Origin: Stephanodiscus triporus | Lineage: Eukaryota; Bacillariophyta; Thalassiosirophyceae; Thalassiosirales; Thalassiosiraceae | Assembly (NCBI GenBank): GCA_036939755.1 | Contig: JALLAZ010000567.1 | Coordinates: forward strand, 1-13,902 | Reading direction: 5' to 3' | DNA: 13,902 nucleotides | In this document: positions 1 through 7,986 of the stretch, in pieces | How positions within the stretch are numbered: the first letter of the stretch is position 1 | Layout: every line of letters starts with the position of its first letter | Program-made: the position numbers and the translations under genes | Notes under the pieces: model-generated | The model's database searches: none | What the model saw: the letters and a program-made list of their open reading frames with translations, nothing else | Told to the model about the DNA's origin: nothing

Positions 1-45
1 TGTATGATAGAAAACTTAGTACTTAAGGTACAGTACGTTTCAACA

Positions 46-1326
46 CTAAAAAAAATGTAAGAGTACGTAGAAAATTGGCCCAGCTAGGATGAGAACCAGT
101 CTAGAGTATTCGGCATCAACCGCGGAGCTAGAGTGGCAGGCCAACATCGACATACCCCATGCCACTGACTGATATTGGACCACCGGTCCTCCTGGGTTGA
201 ACCGGAGCGCCACCAAGTCGTCGAAGACCTTCAAGTCTAGGTGGATGGACTTGTCCAGTTCAATGTGGTTCGCCCGTGCCCACACATCCATGGATTTTGA
301 TAAATGGGCACGGTAGGAGTCATAGCTCTTGCCTTTGCTTGCCTGAATAACTGCCCAGATGGTAGGGATGTGTGCCCCCACGCGCACCCCACAAACGTCC
401 TTGAGTTTGGCAATCTGGTCTTGGTCGAAGCCTTTGCCAGTTGCCAATGACGTGTCACCCCCGCCACTGGGTGCCGCAGTCCCCACCTGGGCCGCTATGT
501 TCTGGCTAAATTGCAACATGTTTCAGCTTGGACAATGTGAGATATTCCGCTGCAGTGCCGTTCGCTGTGGTCGCAGGGTGGGGAGCGGCGGCGGCCACCA
601 CTGGCCGTGGGCCCAATGACACGTCGAGCCTGTTCCCCATCAACCAGTCAAACTCCTCATCATCAATAGTAACCGGGGCGTCTCAAGGTTCAATTTGCTT
701 TTGTTTTGCTGGGTGCTTGTTTGGGTCGCCACCAGGCACCACCTGCGGAGCAAGTCCCAGTTGAGTGCATCAGCGGAGGCATCGTTGGCGTGAAATTCAT
801 CAATCATGCTCAGGACCTCATAGGGAGTTTGGGCTTGGCCTTGCTCCCTCATAAGGTTGACAATTAGTACCCCCAAATGGATAGGAGGTACGGGACCTCA
901 ATAGCCTCTGGGGTGGTTCCGTCCGTGACGCTAGGGGTCCAAAGGGTGCCACTGTTGGTTGTTGGTGACATCCGAGCAAAAGGCCTCCAACTTGGAGAAA
1001 TCCCCAATCGCAGCGCCCATGTGCCATTCCCAAGTTTTGGTAGTAGGGAGGCACACCAGGGTGGGCTCCTTGGTTTGGCGCCGGTCGCCAATGAATGCCA
1101 GTATGGGTTGATCGAGTAGTACACGCCCGGGATGTGAAGCATGGTAGTGACATGTTTACCCCCAAGCATCTCGAAGTAGCCACGGAACTGTTGCACATTA
1201 AACACAAATTCTTTGAAAGTCTGACGACTGGTGGCATCCCCGGGGGTAACGTTGCATTGGACAGCGAGTTCCACCTCAAGCTTGCCGGTGTCATTTTTTT
1301 TGCTGCGCCCGAACGATAGTCAACCC
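46..1326 (-). pseudogene. Broken copy of a diatom multi-copy hypothetical protein gene
   Basis: Minus-strand coding-like text runs from about 1326 to 46, but only by switching frame repeatedly. The start (NVQQFRGYFEMLGGKHV, then HIPGVYYSINPYW) is in one frame. Near 1080 it moves to another (KEPTLVCLPTTKTWEWHMGA), near 940 it returns (DGTTPEAIEVPYLLS), near 880 it moves again (REQGQAQTPYEVLSMIDEF), and further changes lie near 690 (DDEEFDWLMGNRLDVSLGP) and 520. The last stretch includes KGKSYDSYRAHLSKSMDVW and VALRFNPGGPVVQYQS. From memory, this order of motifs matches a hypothetical protein family present in many copies in diatom genomes and possibly transposon-borne; its function is unknown to me. 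Similarity fades after about 110. No single frame could make the whole product, so I call it a pseudogene. Sequencing indels could explain one shift but hardly five. Confidence 0.68.
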
Positions 1327-1370
1327 CTTTGACCTCAAATTTGTAGGTACATACCGTATCGTTCGGGCGC
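1305..1370. repeat. 14-bp perfect inverted repeat, 38-bp spacer
   Basis: The arm gcgcccgaacgata (1305-1318) is the exact reverse complement of tatcgttcgggcgc (1357-1370). On the minus strand the left arm lies in the coding-like start of the broken gene that ends at 46, where it reads as part of a Ser-Phe-Gly-Arg stretch. The right arm would read the same on the plus strand. It may be a small inverted duplication at the edge of that gene copy or an element end. Confidence 0.75.
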
Positions 1371-1387
1371 GGCCCTACGTAAAAACC

Positions 1388-1542
1388 ATCAAAAAATGAT
1401 CATTTTTGACTTTGACACTAAATAATTTAGTCAAAATTCAATTTTCAGGAAAAATGGAGACCACCATTCAAATCGCCTTGCTCTAATTATCAGGCCATTA
1501 TCATCCATTGAAATGGAGGTTATGTAATGATCATTTTTTGAT
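1388..1542. mobile_element. MITE-like element with 17-bp terminal inverted repeats
   Basis: The left end atcaaaaaatgatcatt (1388-1404) is the exact reverse complement of the right end aatgatcattttttgat (1526-1542). The 155-bp unit is AT-rich and non-coding, and holds internal palindromic pieces: a 16-bp palindrome around the TGATCA at 1397-1402, ctaaat-a-atttag near 1419-1431, and tccatt-ga-aatgga near 1503-1516. Size, terminal inverted repeats and lack of coding fit a miniature inverted-repeat transposable element. I see no convincing target-site duplication, so the true ends may lie slightly outside, and AT-rich sequence makes chance repeats easier. Confidence 0.5.
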
Positions 1543-1545
1543 CAT

Positions 1546-1583
1546 TTTGGTACCCCCCCATCTACCATAGAGTAGGTACCAAA
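1546..1583. repeat. 9-bp inverted repeat around GGTACC sites
   Basis: tttggtacc (1546-1554) pairs with ggtaccaaa (1575-1583) across a 20-bp spacer that contains a run of seven C. It sits immediately after the MITE-like unit and 61 bp before the start of the plus-strand transposase-like ORF, so it could belong to either element's terminal region. The arms are short enough that chance cannot be excluded. Confidence 0.5.
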
Positions 1584-1643
1584 CAGAAAACAAGGGCCAC
1601 AGACACTCCGATACCTAAAAAAGCAATTGCAATTGTTCGAACG

Positions 1644-2850
1644 ATGCCGTCCGCTGTTGACGATTTGCCTCCACCACCAGGCAAATTGCCGTCCCCTGCC
1701 GCCAGCCATCCGTCGAGGGCTTCGGCTGCGGCGCTGTCTTTGCCCAGCGTGCAGGCGGACCTCCCAATGAGCCCAGGAAGGACGGCAGCGGCGGAAATTA
1801 TGAGAGGATTTTCTGGGTTGATTGGTGCAGTGCTGTCCTCTCCATCTCCAGGAATTCACCATCACCCCCCGGCAGAACTAGTAGGGCCATCACCATTCGA
1901 TGGCAGTCTTGTGGAATTGACTATTACCAATGCCGACAAAGAAAGTACTAGTATTACTAGTAGCAATAAAAATGAGCAGGTCCAGGAGCACTCTGAAGAG
2001 ACGGCGGAAAAAATTCTCCAGATGATGGCGGAGGACAATGCGGAGGAAGGAGATGGCGGTGACAGTGATGTTGAGGGAGAAGAAGTCAACATGCACTACC
2101 AAGCGATGATGGCGATCGAGGAGAATGACCGTGATTGAGATGAATGGGGGGAGGTTTCGGACCCATCAATCCCCGGTGCTCCTGAAGGATGGATCCCCCC
2201 CGGTGCGCCAATAGGATTTATTGGCTACTGCGCAAAATTTGACGCTCCTTCTCATTTCCCCAAGGTGGATAAACCTGGCCGATGGAGTGATTTTGTGTTT
2301 CAGCCAAAGTATGTAAAAGTAAAAGGGAGAGATAAGACGATGACGTCAACATACGCCAGCCACTTTACCCCAGTAGGAGCAAAGGTTGTCCCCGTTGATA
2401 GTTTTGGGCAACACGAGGTGAATGGATGGAAGTTTTTTACAGTGGATGGGAACCAGACGAGTTTGATCGAAGTTTTTTTACAGTGGATGGGAACCAGACG
2501 AGTTTGATCGCACTACATTTGTAAGAGGCCCGGCAACGAAGGACAAGCTCAAGCCTGCCAAACAAAACGGATGCCTTGACGCCGACCGCTTGAGAGCGCA
2601 TGGGCTCACCTGAGAACAGATGAAAAATGATCCCTTCTTTTTCCTCCACCAGCTGTTGTTGCCTGTTTGTGATCCAAAACAGTCGGGTATCGATGGAGAT
2701 GATAGGATGCCATTCTTTTCAACAGTTACAACGCATATGAATGGCTATGCTGTAATTGAGAAGGGCTGGGGCGGAGGGTACGAGCACGTGTTCAAGCTTG
2801 TGTCGGAGACGGACTTGGTCCATTGGGTTGGGGTGTCTATTCAGCATGCA
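1644..2850 (+). pseudogene. Broken transposase-like gene fragment (diatom DDE/piggyBac-like family)
   Basis: The reading begins at the ATG at 1644 with a Pro/Ser/Ala-rich then acidic N-terminus. It meets an in-frame TGA at 2136-2138, continues in the same frame (DKPGRWSDFVFQPKY, then VNGWKFF), and changes frame inside a tandem duplication at 2429-2509. In the new frame it continues as SGWEPDEFDRTTFVRG, NGCLDADRLRAHGL, a second TGA at 2611-2613, then FFFLHQLLLPVCDPKQSGID and GGGYEHVFKLVSETDLVHW. From memory, this order (GW.E..., NGCLDAD, LLPICDP, GGSYGH-F) matches the N-terminal half of transposase-like proteins repeated in diatom genomes and usually followed by a DDE-type catalytic core. The core is absent: similarity ends around 2850, where a minus-strand element takes over. 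Two stops, a frameshift and the missing core mean it is not functional. Confidence 0.55.
2429..2509 (+). repeat. 40/41-bp direct tandem duplication
   Basis: A 40-bp unit beginning gaagttttttacagtggatg (2429-2468) is repeated at once as a 41-bp unit (2469-2509) that differs only by one extra T in the T-run. In the transposase-like fragment the second copy carries the frame that continues downstream, while the first copy leads into a premature stop. The duplication is therefore one of the inactivating lesions, or an assembly slip. Confidence 0.9.
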
Positions 2851-3721
2851 TTATCCACCACAAGAAGCGCGTTGTTTGCCGCCCCAACAATAACAGCCTC
2901 AACAAAAAAGCGGAAAGAGGTGCAGGAATATTTTGATGTAATCTTGCCTTGGGGGGTCCAATCATTGGAGAATTTGGGATTATTGTACATCAATCCCTGC
3001 ATGATTGTTTGACAATCGATGCCGTCCCACCACCAGCCCAACTCCTGCCCTTTGTAGAGATCCCCATTCGGGCGGGGCGCGTTGGCTGAAGGGACGTTTT
3101 CTTGGGCGGGATCATTGTCGTTGTCTACATCGAAACCCATGTTTCAAACGAGGGCAATATCTTCTGCCAGAACTTTGCCCAATTTTGTGCATTGAAGACA
3201 AAATCTGCAATTTCTTCACCCTGCTTGTTCACTGCACTGACAATATGCCCCGGTGCTTTGGTCTTTGGTCGCCGCCCCATCCGCGTCCCAAAGCAGATGG
3301 CCGGGCCCTTGCTCAAGCACAACAGCCCATTGCTCTGCAGAACTGAGCAGAACGCTGGGGATAGTTTTGCTCCAATAAATAATGGAGAAAAATTCTTCCC
3401 CCAGCGCATTGTCATCTCATGCTTAACAGTGATGCGATCATCAAGACATTGGCCCGCCATGGGGTTGACGATGGCCTCATTGACCGCCTTTGATGGCCGG
3501 AGGTATTTAACGAGCACGGAACAGCGTGCTCCCTTGCCAAGACAAAGCCGTGCCATCGGGACCATGATTTTGATGTTTTGTGTTATCAACGCGTACTTTT
3601 CAGTACTTATTTTACGTATTCCCACATAGGAAATTTGGCGATGGGTGGTTTGTGGTTGTGAAACGAGATTTTTCGACCATGACGATAGCCCATGGTCCGA
3701 CAGAAGGTAGGGGTACACCAC
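2850..3721 (-). pseudogene. Broken piggyBac-like transposase gene, N-terminal region only
   Basis: The minus strand reads from 3721: LGKGARCSVLVKYLRPSKAV, NPMAGQCLDDRITVKHEM and a Trp-Gly-Lys motif, then a less family-like stretch. It changes frame near 3130, where one frame stops at 3125 and the next opens at 3140. The new frame continues DVDNDNDPAQENVPSANAPR, then RPNGDLYKGQELGWWWDG and NPKFSNDWTPQGKITSKYSC. From memory, the series (GARTSVLVKFL..., DDNEPAPENVP, RPNGDLY.GQEWGWDG, F.N.WTP.GK) matches the pre-catalytic part of piggyBac-like (DDE_Tnp_1_7) transposases of diatoms, which continue with LHFFP-type sequence. Here the similarity dies at about 2865 and no DDD core is present. It faces the plus-strand transposase-like fragment tail to tail. 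Confidence 0.55.
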
Positions 3722-3847
3722 CCCTTAATCATGGAGAACATGGTTAACATTAAGTTCTTGCACTCTTCACACCATGATCAACTTGGGGGTGCAATGGTTT
3801 TTGATGTTGCCCGGCGCAACCAGTTTATTCGAGCCACCAAAGTTCAT

Positions 3848-3886
3848 ACTTAATCAAGTATATAAAATACTTACTTAATCAAGTAT
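3848..3886. repeat. 14-bp direct repeat flanking a TATA-like hairpin
   Basis: acttaatcaagtat occurs at 3848-3861 and again at 3873-3886. The DNA between contains tatataaaa (3859-3867), and aagtat/atactt (3856-3861, 3867-3872) form a 6-bp inverted pair with a 5-base loop. It may be a distal promoter element of the gene at 4193 or the footprint of an excised element. Confidence 0.5.
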
Positions 3887-3905
3887 GGGTGCTTCGGAAA
3901 CCAAT

Positions 3906-3955
3906 AAAAATGACTCGTCCTTCAGGAGTTTTAGTGCGACCGAAAAATGACTCGT
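3906..3955 (+). promoter_or_regulatory. Duplicated aaaaatgactcgt motif (bZIP-like TGACTC core)
   Basis: The 13-mer aaaaatgactcgt is present at 3906-3918 and 3943-3955, 37 bp apart and in the same orientation, about 240-290 bp before the start of the next gene. TGACTC is the core of Gcn4/AP-1-type bZIP sites, and diatoms have many bZIP regulators. A regulatory role here is inference from motif and duplication only. Confidence 0.3.
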
Positions 3956-4192
3956 GACGAAAGAAAGATAGTGATTAACTCTATCGTACCAAACACCATA
4001 CGACCGAAGTCAGGTAGAAACCAGTCACCTGTCCAGCCCAACACGATCAAGGGGCCGGTCCCGTGGGTTTGAACACAAAAAACGACCACCTAGATCCGAG
4101 CTCACACAAATCGACCATATTACACTTCCGAGCTTTATGGTATCCACGGCGTTAGCGGTGGCATCGCTGTGAGGATTTGAAACTCTCCCACA

Positions 4193-6478
4193 ATGAAAGA
4201 GTCAGTGATTTTATTGCCAACGACTTTGCCAATGAAGACGGTATTGAACACAGAAAACTATATCGTCGACGACGAAGGGCGATGCCCCTGCCATCCCTTC
4301 GTACAACTCGCTCGCCTATCACCCCGCTCAGGCGAATGGAAATGGCTGTTGGAAAGCTGTCCGCTGTGCGTCATGGATGACAAGTCCACGGCAGGAAGTA
4401 TCTGTTCGAAGCAGCAGACTGCGTCAACCGCAGCGGCTGGAACGCATCAGCGTGGTCGAAATCCTACGTCACGGCCTCCAACACGACGAGCGAGCAGCAG
4501 CAGCAGCTGTAGTCGCGTGCGCTTCCAGCCAGATAAGGATGTTCAATCCCCCGCGAAGACTGCCGTGGCTAGAACCAAAAGAACCAAATCTGCGCTCCGG
4601 TCTTCCAAGTACAAGGTTTGCGAGGAGATGATGAAGAAGCAATTGGATGAAAGCGAAAAGGTCACTAAAATGAGCATGGATTTGAGCATGGACTTCGATC
4701 AAGACAACGACGGAGAAGGCAGGAGTATCTTAAACCACAATTACAATGAGGAGAAATACGATGAGCAAAAGGATCAACACGAGGAGGCCAAGGAGCAGCA
4801 TGCTGAGCGTGAGAATGAAGAGGATCAGTCGACATTGCAGTTGACTCTGCTTCCTTCATCTTTTCAACACGGGAACGATTATGACAGCCCGGAAACTTCT
4901 ACGCGAAAGGAAGAAGACACAGAAAGTGGATCGACTAATGGGAGTCAACGTGTTCAAAAGGGGTTTGATGAGAAAAATAGCGGCGGCGGACGCGGAAGAA
5001 GATTGTTTCAGAATATTAAAACCGCTCATCATCGTCCGGATCCCGAAGAACTCATACTTGACAACATCAGCGGCTGTGAAAGTAAAGAAACAAGTCAAGA
5101 CTACCGATTGCAGCGGAGTTTCTCATCACAACATCGGAGCTCCTCATCGGAGCGACAACGAGGGCGAGAACGACAAGAACAAGGAAGGGGAAGGCAGCGC
5201 GAAATAAGGAGTAGATCCTTGAGTTTTGCTCCTCGACATCAGCATCCAGTGTCGCCCCCTCAATTCAAAACAAATGTTCAATCACTTCAAGCATCACCGC
5301 GAAGTAGCTCAGAGCATTGCCATTATTATAGTCATCGTCGACAGCAGCCACTCAATCCAAACACGGCTGTCAGCCCATTGCAAAACGACGACGAAGTATC
5401 GTCGTCCTCGTTCCATTTACATCGTGCGTCCACTTGCGAGAATTTCTCGCCCCAAGAGCCAGCTGCTGAAGTGGCAGATAATGCCAGTGCTGTCTCTATC
5501 TCGTCGATATCAGTTGCGATGACAAAGACCAACGAATTCGATCCCAAGACTGGTAGGTGCATCCATCATCCTCAAATTCGTCTGCGCAAGAAAAAGCTAT
5601 TTGGACGTGGATGGAAGGTACTGATGATCGCTTGTCCTGACTGCTGCATGGATGAAATATGCAAGATACGATTGGTGGAAGATAATAAGATGAAGCATAT
5701 GATGCGTGCCATGGAGAAGGAGGAACAGCTTGAAACCTGCAATCGTCAGCTCAATCGCAGTGATTACGGTGGTGATACAGATAACCGAAGCACTGCCAGC
5801 AGCAAGGGTAATAATTGCGCGGAAAGCAGAGGTGAAGGAGGAACTTCACCATCAAGGAGGAGAAGCAGCAGTCGCAGCTTCAATAGTCGTGATCACGTTG
5901 GCGTTTGCAACATCTATGTTGGGCCCACATGCTTTGTAACTGATCCCAAGACGAACTTATCTCAAGATTCCTATCGTTCTCAAGGTTCCTATCGTGGATC
6001 ACCGACTCTTTCACCCAAGAAGGACAGGCTGAAAGTTGAATACGACGAGACTACGGCCTCGCTTACAGGCAGCTCAAGTGGATCGAACAACGACAGTTCG
6101 ATTGAATACAGCGATCGCATTGGGAACTCATCATTGACGCAAGAAGAAGAGGAGCTATCTCAAGTACAACAAGTATGCCGGGGTGCCATCCACGTACGTC
6201 AAATGCGTTGGACGGATCCCAAAAATGGCAAATCTGGAGCGTACACCGGCAAAGTCAATAGTTGCCTTGTACCGCATGGCAGAGGGAAAATGGAATATGA
6301 TCCCGATCCTGAACATGACATGAGTGGACTGGGAGTGTCGGTGACGCTTGTGAAGGATGGCAGATGGAAAGAAGGACGATTTCGTCGTAATCGCGATCGC
6401 TCGCGTGATATTAGCATCAACGACGTTAGTAATGCCAAACGCAGAAGCAGCAGCTTAGCCAGAGCAGCAGCTGCTTAG
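4193..6478 (+). CDS. Ser/Gln-rich protein with two Cys/His modules and a MORN-like motif
   Basis: Single-exon ORF of 761 residues. I took the ATG at 4193, the first in the frame, which leaves 30 residues before the first module. Module 1 is CPCHP at 31-35 with CPLC at 56-59; module 2 is CIHHP at 456-460 with CPDC at 481-484. Both share the plan Gly-Arg-Cys-x-x-His-Pro ... Trp-(K)-x-Leu ... Cys-Pro-x-Cys-x-Met-Asp, so they look like repeats of one small, probably zinc-binding unit. Near 684-702, YTGKVN...PHGRGKMEYD resembles a MORN repeat. The linkers are low-complexity, rich in Ser, Gln, Arg and Glu, with many RSSS/SRSR clusters, so probably disordered and phosphorylatable. I recall diatom proteins with the CIHHP...CPDC module, but know no function. 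MORN motifs in other proteins contact membranes or act as scaffolds. The frame stays open 62 codons past the TAG. Confidence 0.85.
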   Translation: MKESVILLPTTLPMKTVLNTENYIVDDEGRCPCHPFVQLARLSPRSGEWKWLLESCPLCVMDDKSTAGSICSKQQTASTAAAGTHQRGRNPTSRPPTRRASSSSSCSRVRFQPDKDVQSPAKTAVARTKRTKSALRSSKYKVCEEMMKKQLDESEKVTKMSMDLSMDFDQDNDGEGRSILNHNYNEEKYDEQKDQHEEAKEQHAERENEEDQSTLQLTLLPSSFQHGNDYDSPETSTRKEEDTESGSTNGSQRVQKGFDEKNSGGGRGRRLFQNIKTAHHRPDPEELILDNISGCESKETSQDYRLQRSFSSQHRSSSSERQRGRERQEQGRGRQREIRSRSLSFAPRHQHPVSPPQFKTNVQSLQASPRSSSEHCHYYSHRRQQPLNPNTAVSPLQNDDEVSSSSFHLHRASTCENFSPQEPAAEVADNASAVSISSISVAMTKTNEFDPKTGRCIHHPQIRLRKKKLFGRGWKVLMIACPDCCMDEICKIRLVEDNKMKHMMRAMEKEEQLETCNRQLNRSDYGGDTDNRSTASSKGNNCAESRGEGGTSPSRRRSSSRSFNSRDHVGVCNIYVGPTCFVTDPKTNLSQDSYRSQGSYRGSPTLSPKKDRLKVEYDETTASLTGSSSGSNNDSSIEYSDRIGNSSLTQEEEELSQVQQVCRGAIHVRQMRWTDPKNGKSGAYTGKVNSCLVPHGRGKMEYDPDPEHDMSGLGVSVTLVKDGRWKEGRFRRNRDRSRDISINDVSNAKRRSSSLARAAAA

Positions 6479-6899
6479 AGCTGCTATCAGCGAAGAAGTG
6501 GTGGCAACAGTTTGAGCTCGTCGTGTGGTTGGTCAAGGTTCATGTCCAGGGGATGTAATAATAGATGTAGTGGTCGAAGTCGTACTAGTCATAGCACCAG
6601 TAGAATGAACAACACGACGTTCGAGTGTGGCATCTTTGATGCACATCCCATGAAGGTTGCGTTTTGAGATACACTTTACATTAGATAATCTTTTATTGTA
6701 ATATTGTAAGCATCCCATCAGTCGCTAAATCTCCAGAGCACTTTTTACTTAGACGTGGACTACAATAATGTTCTCCCTCTGATGAGGGGAGCAGTAATTC
6801 AAAGCACTCTCATTCTATGAAAGGCCTTATTCGGCTTGCATGGCAATCAAGAAGTCCGTGAAGAATTGACAGTCAGACAGCATCTACTAGCGGAACTTT
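6479..6899. other. 3' region between convergent genes, with an in-frame open extension
   Basis: After the TAG at 6476-6478 the same frame has 62 sense codons up to a TGA at 6665-6667. They are rich in Ser, Arg and Gly (for example CSGRSRTSHSTSR), like the protein before the stop. From 6668 to 6899 I see only AT-rich sequence (ttttattgtaatattgtaag near 6691-6710) suited to the 3' UTR and polyadenylation of the plus-strand gene and, on the other strand, of the Myb gene ending at 6900. Confidence 0.5.
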
Positions 6900-7986
6900 T
6901 CACAGCAAGCTAAGGCATCTATCGATGTCGTCAATCAAGTATCGACCCTCATCGTCCTTGAGCTTGCGCTCGCCATCGATGTTCATGTTGAACACGTACT
7001 TTTCAACCTTTTTCTTCAAGCCGTTTCTCCAGAGGTTACCATTTGTTTACCAGGCTGTTCCGCTGGGATTGGAGGATAATGCGATACTCTTCTTTGGACC
7101 ATGGGGCCTTGGATATTTGCGTGTCGAGTTCTCTGACCCATCGTGTTTGACATTGATTATTATTCCGCCCTATGATGGAATAAGTTTGTGTAGGGAAAGT
7201 GGGATGGTTAGTATTGTGCAACTCCAAAGCAGAGCTTAACATGAGGGCAAAGAACACTCACCTGGTATTTCTTTTGCAATCTTAATCCATGTCCCATACC
7301 CAAGACCGTGCTTGAGGACCAAAATCCTGAGTTTCCTGTCCTCCTCATCTGTCCACGGCCCTGTTCCCCCCGTTGCTGCTGCTCGACTTTCTTTCTTTGC
7401 TAGTTGAAAGTTGTGAGTACCGTTACTGGATTTTTCAAGTTCATACTCGCTGCTATGCTTAGTTGCTTTTTCAATCACTTCTGGTCGTTGAAAGTTGCTT
7501 GTACCGTTAGCGTAGTTTTCAGCTTCACGCTCGCTGTTACGCTCGCTGTTACGCTTCCTGCATTCTGGTTGTTGAAAGTTATGTTTGCGGATATCTGGGA
7601 GTGCAAGTTGAAGCAGACTGTTCTTCAGTTTCAATCGTTTCATTATTTCAGTTTTCACCAATGCAATCTTCTCGGCAGCATTCTTGACCACATGGATTTC
7701 ATTCCATGAAGGTACGCCTTCTTCAGATGGCATCCAACGTGACACAATAAACTCATCCCTGCGAGTGGCGAGTGTTTTTCATATTCGTCTAAGAGAGATG
7801 AACTATCGCCACCAATGGTTGCCAACGTTTCTCTTTTAGATTGAAACTTCCCGTAGCAGGGTAGATCATATAATTGAACCTTCGTCAAACTTTTAATGTC
7901 TAAATCTGGGAAGATTCGGTGAGCATCTTCAACGAGGTCACCGTCATATTCTTCTCTAAATAAACAACACCACTGATCTGGCTAAA
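6900..7986 (-). pseudogene. Myb-type DNA-binding protein gene, one clear intron, apparently damaged
   Basis: Three pieces can be read. Piece 1 (from about 7986 to 7757) encodes FREEYDGDLVEDAHRIFPDL and a Leu/Ser-rich tail, with no ATG and a TAG just upstream. Piece 2 is in another frame (about 7778-7262): SRWMPSEEGVPSWNEI, a 28-residue tandem repeat, then a Myb repeat start GPWTDEEDRKLRILVLKHG. A GT-AG intron (7261-7170, 92 nt) splits a Gly codon, and splicing gives KEIPG|RNNNQCQTRWVREL, exactly the third helix expected of Myb repeat 1. Repeat 2 begins KAPWSKEEYRIIL but stops at a TAA (7038-7036). One frame over, LWRNGLKKKVEKYVFNMN and IDDIDRCLSLL run to a TGA at 6902-6900, as if roughly 15-20 residues of repeat 2 were deleted. 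Myb repeats bind DNA in the nucleus. The Myb identity is firm. The damage could also be assembly error or unrecognised introns. Confidence 0.7.
7386..7583 (-). repeat. Two full and one partial 84-bp coding tandem repeats
   Basis: Within the Myb gene, the HNFQQPEC and SNFQRPEV units are each 28 residues (7583-7500 and 7499-7416) and both end in Asn-Gly-Thr; a third partial unit begins HNFQLAKK (7415-7386). The nucleotide text at the joints (aacggtac ... aactttcaac) is nearly the same each time, so the duplication looks recent. The first unit also contains a short RNSE-RNSE duplication. Confidence 0.75.

Larger units (their letters stand above)
3722..4192. other. Intergenic spacer upstream of the Cys/His-MORN gene
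   Basis: No gene seen. The stretch separates the repeat cluster from the plus-strand gene starting at 4193 and must hold its promoter and 5' UTR. It contains a 14-bp direct repeat flanking a TATATAAAA string (3848-3886) and a duplicated AAAAATGACTCGT (3906-3955). Neither lies at a typical core-promoter distance unless the 5' UTR is a few hundred bases long. Confidence 0.6.

Noticed and set aside
3102..3629. Plus-strand 175-codon ORF
   Set aside because: Opposite strand of the piggyBac-like fragment, whose motifs are on the minus strand.
4881..5522. Plus-strand ORFs in other frames of the 761-residue gene
   Set aside because: Overlap a long single frame with repeated Cys/His modules; no motifs of their own.
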